64,000 nucleotides of DNA from Acetobacterium paludosum (lineage in GTDB: Bacteria; Bacillota; Clostridia; Eubacteriales; Eubacteriaceae). The position numbers and the translations under genes are program-made. The first letter of the stretch is position 1. The number at the start of each line of letters is the position of its first letter. Where the stretch lies: NCBI RefSeq assembly GCF_008086595.1, contig NZ_RXYA01000012.1:1-64000 (forward strand), in the 5' to 3' direction. Positions 45,479-54,039 of this stretch are shown in pieces. The notes under the pieces were generated by a model. It was not told the origin of the DNA, did not search any database, and worked only from the letters and a program-made list of their open reading frames with translations.

Positions 45479-45526
45479 TACTTTGGTGAAAATATAAAGT
45501 TGAGTAAAGGTTAAGTGCAAAAGTAA

Positions 45527-45627
45527 GTCAGGGAGGCACTCGTAAATCGTTGTTTGCTGCATGATCGTACAGGCTATCGCCTGTTCGCCATGATGCAAAC
45601 AACTGATGTTACAAGTGCCTCCCTGAC
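45527..45627. repeat. Near-perfect 101-nt inverted repeat between gpmI and secG
   Basis: The outer arms GTCAGGGAGGCACT and AGTGCCTCCCTGAC pair exactly, then GTAA/TTAC, GTTGTTTGC/GCAAACAAC and CATG pairs continue with small bulges to an inner ACAGGC-TATC-GCCTGT stem-loop. No T-run follows, so it is not a standard terminator. It may be a MITE-like element, a structured RNA or an mRNA 3' end. Confidence 0.85.
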
Positions 45628-45721
45628 GATAAGCAAATCATCAGTTCATATAAATACTATTTGATAAGTAGCATTTTTTATGATATTATAGTTTGTACGA
45701 TTAGTTACGGAGGTGATACCA

Positions 45722-45949
45722 ATGAAAACAGCTTTACTGATTATATTAATTATTTCTAGTTTAGTTCTTGTTGCGGCGATACTTTTATCCCCAGGAAAGG
45801 CAGCAGGGATGTCCGGAGCCATTGCCGGTGGCGCTGAATCCTTATTTGGAAAGAAAAAAGCAAAAGGGTTTGAAGGCTTCTTAGAAAAAACTACCAAAGT
45901 ATCAGGTATTTTATTTATGTTGTCGGCATTCGTTTATTCAATCATATAA
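45722..45949 (+). CDS. secG: Protein translocase subunit SecG
   Basis: A 75-residue membrane protein of the SecYEG channel. Two hydrophobic segments (about 3-22 and 56-75) flank a cytoplasmic loop with GAIAGGAESLFGKKKAKGFEGFLEKTTK, the typical SecG pattern. The start is ATG 45722, after GGAGGTGATACCA. It follows the glycolytic operon but has its own ribosome site and probably its own promoter. Confidence 0.9.
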   Translation: MKTALLIILIISSLVLVAAILLSPGKAAGMSGAIAGGAESLFGKKKAKGFEGFLEKTTKVSGILFMLSAFVYSII

Positions 45950-45964
45950 TCGATCGATCTAACC

Positions 45965-46008
45965 AAAAAAGTCTGAATTACAGATTATCTGTAATCAGGC
46001 TTTTTTTT
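45965..46008. terminator. Rho-independent terminator after secG
   Basis: GTCTGAATTACAG and CTGTAATCAGGC pair (one bulge, one GU) around a short loop, flanked by AAAAAA and TTTTTTTT, so it can act in both directions. Confidence 0.85.
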
Positions 46009-46158
46009 GCGTAAAAATAAGACTACCAGAAACTCGCAAAAGGTGTTTCCGGTGATTAAGAAGATTATTCGATGTTCGTTTGGGTATGTAATAAATAATA
46101 GGATTCTTAAAAGTATCTGATAATAGACATAAAATGCAATGTAAATTATGTAATATGC

Positions 46159-46187
46159 TTGACATAACAAAACATATGTATTATCAT
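46159..46187 (+). promoter_or_regulatory. Promoter of the regulator-clpB pair
   Basis: TTGACA at 46159-46164 and TATCAT at 46182-46187 with a 17-bp spacer; a consensus -35 region. No CIRCE element (TTAGCACTC-N9-GAGTGCTAA) was found upstream of the regulator or of clpB. Confidence 0.6.
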
Positions 46188-46208
46188 TTATATAAAAGGA
46201 GTGAGAAT

Positions 46209-46850
46209 ATGAAAAAAAGCGTCTATAGCCTGATGCTATTTGATGAAATTGTTGAAAAGATAGATCAAATAGCCTATACCAAGAATACCAACCGCTCCCA
46301 ACTAATCAATGATATGTTAGCTGAAAGAATTGGAATGGTAACTCCTGAGCAGAAAATACAGAAAATACTTGAACAATTGGATGAAAATTTTAGTGATACC
46401 CTATCTGTTAGTCAAATAAATAAGAATTCGAGTATTCAGTTTGGCAAGAGTTTAAAATATAAATATCGTCCGAAAGTGCGGTATAGTTATGAATTTATCA
46501 GTAGTGAGCAGGGAAAATATGCGGTATTGAAAATTAGTTCCCGTACAAAATCTGAAAATTTGAATGATCATTTTGATGAGTTCTTTAAGCTTATTATGAA
46601 TATCGAAAAAGAGAAAGATGAGAATTATATCGATTTATTAGAGCATCAAACAAATCATAAATTTGTGAGAGAATTTAAAGTTGACGGAGAGCTGTCTCAA
46701 GATATTGAAACAGTTACAGATAATTTGACCCGATATTTAAAAATGATTGATCGGGCCATGAATACCTACTTTTCAAACATCGATGAAGTTGATAATAATG
46801 ATATAAACTTTTTGTTAGAAGAAATTTACGGATATTATTACAAGAAATAA
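46209..46850 (+). CDS. Ribbon-helix-helix-like protein upstream of clpB
   Basis: A 213-residue protein. The first 45 residues (SVYSLMLFDEIVEKIDQIAYTK to RSQLINDMLAERI) look like a CopG/Arc ribbon-helix-helix DNA-binding fold. The remainder is an acidic alpha/beta domain I do not recognise. The start is ATG 46209 with AAAAGGAGTG upstream. It lies 33 bp before clpB under one apparent promoter. Control of clpB or of itself is inferred from position and fold. Confidence 0.7.
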   Translation: MKKSVYSLMLFDEIVEKIDQIAYTKNTNRSQLINDMLAERIGMVTPEQKIQKILEQLDENFSDTLSVSQINKNSSIQFGKSLKYKYRPKVRYSYEFISSEQGKYAVLKISSRTKSENLNDHFDEFFKLIMNIEKEKDENYIDLLEHQTNHKFVREFKVDGELSQDIETVTDNLTRYLKMIDRAMNTYFSNIDEVDNNDINFLLEEIYGYYYKK

Positions 46851-46869
46851 GAAATAAGAAATAAGAAAT
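46842..46869 (+). repeat. Four tandem AAGAAAT heptamers before clpB
   Basis: The heptamer is repeated four times in a row, spanning the last codons and stop of the upstream gene, and runs into the clpB ribosome site (AGAGGA). Slippage here would change the spacing between the two genes but not the clpB site itself. Confidence 0.8.
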
Positions 46870-46883
46870 AAGAGGAAAAAATT

Positions 46884-49487
46884 ATGGATATGAATTTATT
46901 TACACAAAAATCGCTAGAAGCAATTAAAACAGCTGAATTAATCGCCGGGGAAAACAACCATATGGAAATTCAGCCGGAACATCTGTTGATGAGCCTTATT
47001 ACTCAGGAAGACGGAGTTGTCGGCCGGATATTTGACCGTCTGGGAAAAAATCCGCATACGATCTCGGAAGAAGTGCGAAGTGAAATTGCTAAAATACCAA
47101 GCGTAACCGGTCCCGGTCGTGAACAGGGGAAAATATATATCAGCAATGATACGGAAAAAGTTTTAAATGAGTCTTATAAAGAGGCGAAAAAATTAGATGA
47201 CCAGTACATTTCGGTGGAGTGCATATTGCTTGCTCTTTATAGCCTGGGAAAAAAATCTAAGATTGTCGAGATTCTCGAACATCATGGTATTACCAAATCG
47301 GACGTGGAAAAAGTGCTGAAGGAAGTTCGTGGCGGACAACGGGTGGTAAATGATCACCCGGAAGTAACCTATGAAGCTCTGAACCAATACGGTCACGATT
47401 TAGTACAGGATGCCAAAGATAACAAACTTGACCCGGTTATTGGCCGTGATTCAGAAATTCGCCATGCTATTCGAATTTTAAGCCGAAAAACAAAAAATAA
47501 TCCGGTCCTTATTGGTGAACCGGGGGTTGGGAAAACAGCGATTGTGGAAGGTCTTGCCATTCGAATTGTGGCCGGTGATGTTCCTGAAGGGCTGAAGAAT
47601 AAGCGTCTGATTGCCCTGGATTTAGGAGCTTTGGTTGCCGGCGCAAAATATCGCGGTGAATTTGAAGAACGACTAAAAGCGGTGTTAAAAGAAGTAGTGG
47701 ACAGCAATGGCGAGATCATCCTGTTTATTGATGAACTGCATAACATCGTCGGAGCTGGAAAAACCGAAGGCGCAATGGATGCCGGAAATATGCTGAAACC
47801 AATGTTGGCAAGAGGCGAGCTTCATTGTATCGGGGCAACGACCTTGGATGAATATCGACAGTATATTGAAAAAGATCCGGCATTGGAAAGACGTTTCCAA
47901 CCAGTATTGGTGGATGAACCAACCGTTGAAGATACGATTTCAATTCTTCGTGGACTGAAAGACACCTATGAACGGTATCATGGGGTCCAGATTCTTGATA
48001 CGGCGTTGGTGGCTGCGGCTACATTATCGGACCGATATATCTCGGATCGTTTTTTGCCGGATAAAGCCATTGACTTAATTGACGAAGCCTGTGCGAAAAT
48101 TCGAACCGAAATGGATTCCATGCCGGAAGAAATGGATGAAGTGCGTCGTAAGATGATGCAGTTGGAAATTGAAGAGGTGGCCCTAAAAAAAGAAAAAGAT
48201 ACATTAAGCAAAGAACGATTGGGGCGACTTCAAAAAGAGTTGGCAGAGTATAAAGAACGTTTCAATGCCATGAGTATGCAATGGGATAATGAGAAAAAGT
48301 CAGCGGATACCCTAAAATCCCTTCAGGAAGAATTGAATCAACTGAGTTATGAACGGGAAAAAGCTATCCGAGAAGGGGATTACCGAAAAGCCTCGGAGTT
48401 GGAATACGGTCTGATTCCTGAAAAAACGGCGAAAATTGAGGAAATTAAAAAGAAAGCTCAGGAAAAAGGCGAAGGGGACAGTTTAAAACGTGAAAAAGTG
48501 ACAGAAGAAGAGATTGCTGAAATTATCTCGGACTGGACCAATATACCGCTGAGCAAACTGGTTTCCGGTGAACGTGAAAAGCTGCTGGGATTGGAAGAGA
48601 CGCTTAAACAACGTGTCATTGGACAGGAAGAACCAATACAAAAAGTTGTTGATGCAATTATTCGTTCCAGAGCCGGCATCAAGAATCCCAACAGTCCAAT
48701 CGGTTCATTCCTGTTCCTGGGACCGACCGGGGTTGGTAAAACAGAACTTGCGAAGGCGGTGGCAGCGACATTATTTGACTCTGAAGAGAATATGATCCGG
48801 ATTGACATGAGTGAATACATGGAAAAATTCTCCGTGTCACGTTTAATCGGAGCGCCTCCGGGATACGTTGGCTATGAAGAAGGCGGTCAGCTGACGGAAG
48901 CGGTCAGGCGTAAACCATATTGCGTCATCCTGCTGGATGAAATTGAAAAAGCGCATAAAGATGTCTTCAATATTCTGCTGCAGATTTTAGATGATGGTCG
49001 AATTACGGATTCCCGGGGAAGAACCGTCGATTTCAAAAACACCATTATTATTATGACATCCAATATTGGCTCAGAGTATTTGCTGGAAGGAATCAATGCC
49101 TTTGGAGAAATTACTGAAAAAACGGAAACCGCCGTAATGGAACTCTTGAAAAGCTATTTCCGACCGGAGTTTCTAAACCGTATTGATGAAATTGTTTTAT
49201 ACAAACCATTAAACAAGGAAGCCATCGGTAAGATTGTCGAGCTGATGTTAAAAGATTTGCAGAAACGATTGGATGAGCGACGAATTACGATTTCTTTGAC
49301 CCCCAAAGCCATCGAAACCATTATCGATATGGGCTATGACCCGGCATATGGAGCAAGACCATTAAAACGTTACCTGCAGAAATATATCGAAACCATGATT
49401 GGAAAAGAAATTATCCGCGGGAACGTTCACGAGGGACAGGCGTTAACCATTGACGTTAATGCGAACGGCGATTTTATTATGGCATAA
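46884..49487 (+). CDS. clpB: Disaggregase chaperone ClpB
   Basis: An 867-residue AAA+ protein that rescues aggregated proteins with DnaK. The N-terminal double Clp domain (1-145) is followed by AAA-1 with [13 protein letters not shown], the long coiled-coil middle domain (about 400-530) that marks ClpB rather than ClpC or ClpA, and AAA-2 with [15 protein letters not shown]-terminal assembly domain completes it. It follows a ribbon-helix-helix-like gene. Confidence 0.96.
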   Translation: MDMNLFTQKSLEAIKTAELIAGENNHMEIQPEHLLMSLITQEDGVVGRIFDRLGKNPHTISEEVRSEIAKIPSVTGPGREQGKIYISNDTEKVLNESYKEAKKLDDQYISVECILLALYSLGKKSKIVEILEHHGITKSDVEKVLKEVRGGQRVVNDHPEVTYEALNQYGHDLVQDAKDNKLDPVIGRDSEIRHAIRILSRKTKNNPVLIGEPGVGKTAIVEGLAIRIVAGDVPEGLKNKRLIALDLGALVAGAKYRGEFEERLKAVLKEVVDSNGEIILFIDELHNIVGAGKTEGAMDAGNMLKPMLARGELHCIGATTLDEYRQYIEKDPALERRFQPVLVDEPTVEDTISILRGLKDTYERYHGVQILDTALVAAATLSDRYISDRFLPDKAIDLIDEACAKIRTEMDSMPEEMDEVRRKMMQLEIEEVALKKEKDTLSKERLGRLQKELAEYKERFNAMSMQWDNEKKSADTLKSLQEELNQLSYEREKAIREGDYRKASELEYGLIPEKTAKIEEIKKKAQEKGEGDSLKREKVTEEEIAEIISDWTNIPLSKLVSGEREKLLGLEETLKQRVIGQEEPIQKVVDAIIRSRAGIKNPNSPIGSFLFLGPTGVGKTELAKAVAATLFDSEENMIRIDMSEYMEKFSVSRLIGAPPGYVGYEEGGQLTEAVRRKPYCVILLDEIEKAHKDVFNILLQILDDGRITDSRGRTVDFKNTIIIMTSNIGSEYLLEGINAFGEITEKTETAVMELLKSYFRPEFLNRIDEIVLYKPLNKEAIGKIVELMLKDLQKRLDERRITISLTPKAIETIIDMGYDPAYGARPLKRYLQKYIETMIGKEIIRGNVHEGQALTIDVNANGDFIMA

Positions 49488-49529
49488 GGTAGATGAGTCG
49501 ATTATCAAACCTGACCGGTTTTAAATAAA

Positions 49530-49552
49530 GTAGGGGCGATCCATGATCGTCC
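49530..49552 (+). repeat. REP-like repeat copy 1
   Basis: GTAGGGGCGATCCATGATCG followed by TCC. It differs at one base from the other copies. The core is palindromic (GGCGATC-CAT-GATCG). Confidence 0.75.
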
Positions 49553-49579
49553 GCAAACATTAGTATGAAGGATTAATTT

Positions 49580-49602
49580 GTAGGGGCGATCCATGATCGC
49601 CC
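49580..49602 (+). repeat. REP-like repeat copy 2
   Basis: The same 23-bp unit as at 51020-51042, 27 bp after copy 1 in the same orientation. The remainder of 49603-49757 has no gene that I can see. Confidence 0.75.
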
Positions 49603-49754
49603 TGGCAAGTTTAATTAACAAAGCTGGGTGCTTTTTATTTTCACAGTTTAACAAAATATTACTAATCGAATTGAAAACGTTAAATCTGATTGAAAATAAT
49701 ATCACTACTAAGCTGTTTTTTTTAGATGATAACGAATTCATTGGTCAATATCTT

Positions 49755-49763
49755 TGATATAAT
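49755..49763 (+). promoter_or_regulatory. Extended -10 promoter of gldA
   Basis: TGATATAAT, a TGn extended -10 hexamer, lies 37 bases before the gldA ATG. No good -35 is visible 17 bp upstream. Confidence 0.45.
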
Positions 49764-49800
49764 TACAAAAGAATCAAATATATTTTCGGAGGTAGGAAAA

Positions 49801-50901
49801 ATGCAAAAAATCATTATGTCTCCTAGCCGTTATGTTCAAGGTGCTGGAGAAGTTGGTAAATTACCTGAACATGTTGGAAAATTTGGTACATCTGCACTCG
49901 TTCTTATGAGTGGAACGATGATGCGTACGAAAGCCGACGAGTTGAAAGCAAACTTTGAAGCTGCGGGGATTAAATTTACCCCTGAAAAATTTAACGGAGA
50001 ATGCTCAAAAGTTGAAATTGCCCGTCTTCAAAAAATCGTCAAAGAAAAAGGCTGTGATGTTGTTGTTGGGGTTGGTGGTGGAAAAACTCTGGATACTGCA
50101 AAATCTGTTGCATTTTATGAAAAATTACCAGTCGTTATTGCGCCATCCATCGCTTCTACGGATGCACCCTGTTCGGCACTGGCTGTTGTTTATACCGAAG
50201 ACGGAGTTTTTGATGAATATTTAGTACTGCCTAAAAATCCTGAGTTGGTAATCATGGATACGGATATTATAAAAGAAGCACCGGCACGACTTTTCGTAGC
50301 TGGCATGGGGGATGCGTTGGCAACCTATTTTGAAGCTCAGGCGACTGTTGATTCCAATGGAACGACGATGTCCGGTGCTCATCCTACAAAATCAGCCCTG
50401 GCATTGGCAAAATTATGCTATGATATTTTAATTGAAGACGGATTAAAAGCCAAATTGGCAATTGAAACAAAGTCCTGTACACCGGCGGTAGAAAATGTCA
50501 TTGAAGCAAACACCTACCTTAGTGGAGTTGGCTTTGAAAGTGGCGGATTAGCCGCCGCCCATGCCATACACAATGGCTTAACGGTACTGACAGAATGTCA
50601 TCATATGTATCACGGCGAAAAAGTGGCATTTGGTCTGATGGTTCAATTAATCATGGAAGATAAGCCGATGGATGATATTGAAGAAGTTATTGATTTCTGT
50701 CTTTCTGTTGGGCTGCCGATCACTCTTGGAGAATTGGGATGTTCAGAACCGACACCAGAGAAGATCATGGCTGTTGCCGTTTCTGCTTCTGATCCCGGCG
50801 AAACGATCCATAATGAGCCTTTTGATGTGGATGCAGATGTTGTTTATGCAGCTATTATGGCGGCCGATGCTCTTGGTCGTTTGTATTTAGGAGAATATTA
50901 A
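49801..50901 (+). CDS. gldA: Glycerol dehydrogenase
   Basis: A 366-residue iron/zinc-dependent alcohol dehydrogenase oxidising glycerol to dihydroxyacetone with NAD. VVGVGGGKTLDTAK is the NAD site. The metal ligands are Asp in GMGDALATYFEA and His in AHAIHNGLT and HHMYHGEKVAFG. I start at ATG 49801 after GGAGGTAGG; an in-frame ATG at 49726 lies upstream of the promoter. It is monocistronic, closed by a perfect terminator hairpin. Confidence 0.92.
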   Translation: MQKIIMSPSRYVQGAGEVGKLPEHVGKFGTSALVLMSGTMMRTKADELKANFEAAGIKFTPEKFNGECSKVEIARLQKIVKEKGCDVVVGVGGGKTLDTAKSVAFYEKLPVVIAPSIASTDAPCSALAVVYTEDGVFDEYLVLPKNPELVIMDTDIIKEAPARLFVAGMGDALATYFEAQATVDSNGTTMSGAHPTKSALALAKLCYDILIEDGLKAKLAIETKSCTPAVENVIEANTYLSGVGFESGGLAAAHAIHNGLTVLTECHHMYHGEKVAFGLMVQLIMEDKPMDDIEEVIDFCLSVGLPITLGELGCSEPTPEKIMAVAVSASDPGETIHNEPFDVDADVVYAAIMAADALGRLYLGEY

Positions 50902-50917
50902 GACTGAATGAAATTTG

Positions 50918-50965
50918 AAAGGTCAAGATCCTGATTCGTTGAATCAGGATCTTGACCTTTTATTA
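50918..50965 (+). terminator. Perfect 20-bp-stem terminator after gldA
   Basis: Arms 50918-50937 and 50941-50960 are exact reverse complements around GTT, followed by TATTATT. An unusually long and stable stem. Confidence 0.85.
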
Positions 50966-50980
50966 TTGTTTAGACAAGAT

Positions 50981-51011
50981 TGTAGGAGCACTCAAATAGT
51001 GTAGGAGCACT
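50981..51011 (+). repeat. Direct repeat TGTAGGAGCACT
   Basis: Two exact 12-bp copies 7 bp apart, beside a third sequence (GATTGTAGGGG) that shares the TGTAGG start with the REP-like unit. This looks like local duplication in the gldA downstream region. Confidence 0.65.
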
Positions 51012-51019
51012 GCAAGATT

Positions 51020-51097
51020 GTAGGGGCGATCCATGATCGCCCGCAGACGTTTGGTTTTAAATACTAACGTTTCCGGGCGATCATGGATCGCCCCTAC
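51020..51097. repeat. Inverted pair of REP-like repeats (copies 3 and 4)
   Basis: Copy 3 at 51020-51042 and copy 4, inverted, at 51075-51097 are exact reverse complements. The intervening 32 bp contain ACGTT and AACGT, extending the hairpin. This is a BIME-like arrangement of the same unit found at 49530 and 49580, so four copies flank gldA. Confidence 0.8.
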
Positions 51098-51185
51098 GAA
51101 ACGAATGTACGAAACGAATGTACGAAACGAATGTACGAAACGAATGTACGAAACGAATGTACGAAACGAATGTACGAAACGAAAG
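51095..51185. repeat. Tandem 13-bp repeats
   Basis: TACGAAACGAATG is repeated six times exactly and once with changes (TACGAAACGAAAG). The array starts in the last bases of the inverted REP copy, so its unit seems to have arisen at that end. It lies between two convergent genes. Confidence 0.9.
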
Positions 51186-51221
51186 TAACTTTTTATAAAT
51201 ATCAATAGAAATTGTCTGAAA

Positions 51222-52244
51222 TTATACCAATGGATCAAAGAGTTCCCGGGTTTTTTTCAACATTTCCCGAATCGGGAGGTTATATGGGCATCTTGGTTCG
51301 CATTCTCCGCATTCGATACAATCGGAAGCATTGGATGAAAAGCTTCGGTATCGGTCTAAAGCCCATTCTTCAAGATCGTAACGACGGTAGTAGCCTTCCA
51401 CAATGAACTGCATTGGTATATCGATACCCTGGGAACAGGGCGCGCAGTATCCGCAGCGACGGCAAAACGTTTTACCCAAAGCATTGGCATCGGATTCAAG
51501 CGTATGACGTTCTTTTTCACTTAATGGGACAAAATTGTTTCCAACAACAGCATTTTCAAGAACTTGTTTAACAGAATCCATACCAGGTATTAAGACTGAA
51601 ATATTGGGATTCTCGGCTACCCAGCGGAGAGCGTAGTTAGGATTCATAAAAGCACCTCCGGCCAGGGGCTTCATGATGATGACGCCAATGTTTTTCAGCT
51701 TAGCTTTTTCAAAAAGACTGGCGCCTCGATTTTCGACAATATTGTAGGGAAATTGAATGGTTTCAAATTTATCTTCATCCAGCGCACGATCTAATACTTC
51801 ATAGCTATGCGAGGTGATTCCAATGTGCTGAATAAGACCTTTTTCTTTACACTCAACCAGCGCGGCGTAACCGCCGTTTGGTCCCATGATGGTCTCATAG
51901 GCTGCCATTGTTTTAGCATTATGGAATTGATATAAATCAATGCTGTCGGTTTGTAATTCACTCAGGCTTGTTTTTACATCAGCCAATACATCATCATAGC
52001 TTAATTTTGGGGTTTTTGTAGCCAGGTAAAAATTTTCTCGCCCCCAATTTTCCAGGGCTTCCCCCAGCATTTTTTCACTATTGGTGTAAGATCTGGCAGT
52101 GTCAATAAAATTGACGCCTTCTTCAATAAGATTTTCAACAATTTCATCTACTTCCCATTGTTTGCATCGTTGAATTGGAATGCCACCAAACCCAATGAGG
52201 GATACTTCTAATCCGGTTTTTCCCAGTATTCGTGTTTCCATCAT
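51222..52244 (-). CDS. Aldo/keto reductase with ferredoxin-type C-terminus
   Basis: A 340-residue oxidoreductase. The barrel has ETRILGKTGLEVSLIGFGGIP, DTARSYTNSEKMLGEAL (catalytic Asp/Tyr region) and TKTPKLSYDDV. The C-terminal 90 residues carry CRRCGYCAPCSQG and CIECGECEPRCPYNLP, which fit bound 4Fe-4S clusters. I use the ATG at 52244 (GAGGTGG upstream); 52241 is equally possible. The substrate is not known. It converges with gldA across the repeat region. Confidence 0.85.
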   Translation of the reverse strand: MMETRILGKTGLEVSLIGFGGIPIQRCKQWEVDEIVENLIEEGVNFIDTARSYTNSEKMLGEALENWGRENFYLATKTPKLSYDDVLADVKTSLSELQTDSIDLYQFHNAKTMAAYETIMGPNGGYAALVECKEKGLIQHIGITSHSYEVLDRALDEDKFETIQFPYNIVENRGASLFEKAKLKNIGVIIMKPLAGGAFMNPNYALRWVAENPNISVLIPGMDSVKQVLENAVVGNNFVPLSEKERHTLESDANALGKTFCRRCGYCAPCSQGIDIPMQFIVEGYYRRYDLEEWALDRYRSFSSNASDCIECGECEPRCPYNLPIREMLKKTRELFDPLV

Positions 52245-52370
52245 TATCCACCTCTTTATTCTTATTTTGGCTAATTTTAACACATTGAATGAGAAAAGTC
52301 ATCATTTATGAAGCATTAAATGAATTTTCTTAATACCTGGAAATAGTGGCTGGAGAATGCCTTCGAGCTG

Positions 52371-52379
52371 TGTTATAAT
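52371..52379 (+). promoter_or_regulatory. Extended -10 promoter of pgi
   Basis: TGTTATAAT, a TGn extended -10, lies 75 bases upstream of the pgi ATG. The -35 region is poor. Confidence 0.55.
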
Positions 52380-52453
52380 GCCGTCATAAGATACATTTGA
52401 AAGATCCGAAATTGATTGACTAATTAAGAAAAACAGAAAGAAAGGCAGAAATT

Positions 52454-53791
52454 ATGAGTATTCATTTTGATCTCTCCTACGCAAATATTAAACTGAGTGA
52501 GTTAAAAAATCGTTTTGACGAATTGTCACTGGCAAACGAGAAATTAATGAAAAAAACGGGCATTGGCAATGATTTCCTGGGGTGGGTGGATTATCCCGTT
52601 CAGTATGATGAAAGGGAATTTAGTCGGATTAAACAAGCGGCGAAAAAAATACAGGAAAACTGTGATGCCTTGGTCGTGATCGGCATTGGTGGATCCTATC
52701 TGGGTGCTAAGGCTGTGATTTCAGCATTAACCAGTCCATTTTATAATGAAGAGCCCCGAGTAAAAAGAAATGCTCCCAAAATATATTTTGCTGGACAGAA
52801 CATCAGTGGAAAATACATTGAAAATCTCCTGGCGTTATTGGAAGACCAAGATGTTTGCGTCAATGTCGTTTCAAAATCCGGAACAACCACGGAGTCCGCA
52901 ATCGCCTTCCGCTTTTTTAAAGAATTTTTAGAAAGAAAATATGGCAAAGATGGAGCGAAAGATCGTATTTTTATAACAACCGATGCATCAAAAGGGGCCC
53001 TGAAATTCATGGCCACTAAAGAAGGCTATGAATGTTTCGTCATTCCGGATGATATTGGCGGACGTTATTCCGTATTTACGGCCGTTGGTCTGCTGCCGAT
53101 TGCCGCGGCAGGAATTGATATTGATGCGTTCATTGCGGGTGAAAAAGAGGGTTATGAAGACTATCAAAATCCTAATTTTGATGATAATCCCTGTTTTCAA
53201 TACGCTTTATATCGGAATGTTTTATATAATAGCGGAAAAAATATTGAAATACTGGTTGATTATGATCCGTCCTTAGAATATATATCGGAATGGTGGAAAC
53301 AACTTTTTGGTGAAAGTGATGGCAAGGATGGCAAGGGTTTATTTCCTGTTGCGGTTCATTTTTCAACCGATCTTCATTCCATGGGACAAATGATTCAAGA
53401 TGGGCCTAAAAATCATTTTGAAACGGTATTAGTCATTGATGAGGAGCAATCAGAAATTAAAGTTCTTCATGATGACGCAGACTTGGAAGGCCTTAATTAT
53501 TTAGCCGGAAAAAAGATTGATGCGATTAACGAAAAAGCGTTTAAAGGTACCCTTTTAGCACATGTTGACGGTGGCGTGCCAAATGGCATTATTCATTTGA
53601 AAAAGTTGGATGCATTTACTTTGGGGAAACTCATTTATTTCTTCGAAAAGGCTTGCGGCCTGGACGGGTATCTTTTGGGTGTGAACCCATTTAATCAGCC
53701 GGGTGTTGAAGCTTACAAAAAAAACATGTTTGCGCTGCTTCATAAACCAGGTTATGAGGCGTTGACGACTGAATTGGAAGAACGTTTATAG
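52454..53791 (+). CDS. pgi: Glucose-6-phosphate isomerase
   Basis: A 445-residue enzyme interconverting glucose 6-phosphate and fructose 6-phosphate, of the short bacterial type. IGIGGSYLGAKAVI and VVSKSGTTTESAIAFR form the phosphate site; LLGVNPFNQPGVEAYKK is the C-terminal signature with the catalytic Lys. The start follows AGAAAGGCAG. It is transcribed alone and diverges from the aldo/keto reductase gene. Confidence 0.95.
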   Translation: MSIHFDLSYANIKLSELKNRFDELSLANEKLMKKTGIGNDFLGWVDYPVQYDEREFSRIKQAAKKIQENCDALVVIGIGGSYLGAKAVISALTSPFYNEEPRVKRNAPKIYFAGQNISGKYIENLLALLEDQDVCVNVVSKSGTTTESAIAFRFFKEFLERKYGKDGAKDRIFITTDASKGALKFMATKEGYECFVIPDDIGGRYSVFTAVGLLPIAAAGIDIDAFIAGEKEGYEDYQNPNFDDNPCFQYALYRNVLYNSGKNIEILVDYDPSLEYISEWWKQLFGESDGKDGKGLFPVAVHFSTDLHSMGQMIQDGPKNHFETVLVIDEEQSEIKVLHDDADLEGLNYLAGKKIDAINEKAFKGTLLAHVDGGVPNGIIHLKKLDAFTLGKLIYFFEKACGLDGYLLGVNPFNQPGVEAYKKNMFALLHKPGYEALTTELEERL

Positions 53792-53936
53792 AAATTTCAA
53801 TATGGATCAGAAAAGCGTCAGCAAGATCAATTAGTGGTAAACATAAAGCAATGGACTTAAAGGAATTTTATTATACTAAAATATGTAAGACAATTTGATG
53901 TAAATATGATAAAATACAAAATACGAATAGATGAAT

Positions 53937-54008
53937 ATTAAGGCAAAACTGTTGCGAAACAGTGACGCAAAGCTAGAGGGACTTTTGTAAGTCAGCCAGT
54001 TACGAAAT
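53937..54008 (+). promoter_or_regulatory. Cyclic di-GMP-I (GEMM) riboswitch
   Basis: The sequence shows CTGTT-GCGA-AACAG (GNRA tetraloop stem), then GACGCAAAGCTAGAGG, then GACTT-TTGT-AAGTC and AGCCAGTTAC. These are the ordered conserved parts of the GEMM-I aptamer. It lies in the leader of a GGDEF/EAL gene, 32 bases before its GTG. No T-run follows, so control of translation through the nearby GGAGG is more likely than termination. Confidence 0.9.
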
Positions 54009-54039
54009 AAGTTTGAAATCAACTATTGGAGGTAATGGT

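Noticed and set aside
45374-45598. Minus-strand open frame covering the gpmI end and the 101-nt inverted repeat
   Set aside because: It is a shadow of gpmI plus a DNA hairpin; no start signal.
51095-51185. Tandem repeats considered as a CRISPR array
   Set aside because: Units are 13 bp and directly adjacent with no spacers; no cas genes nearby.
50963-51238. Minus-strand open frame with repeated FRTFVSYIRFV segments
   Set aside because: The repeats are the translation of the 13-bp tandem DNA array and REP units; no ribosome site and no protein-like composition.
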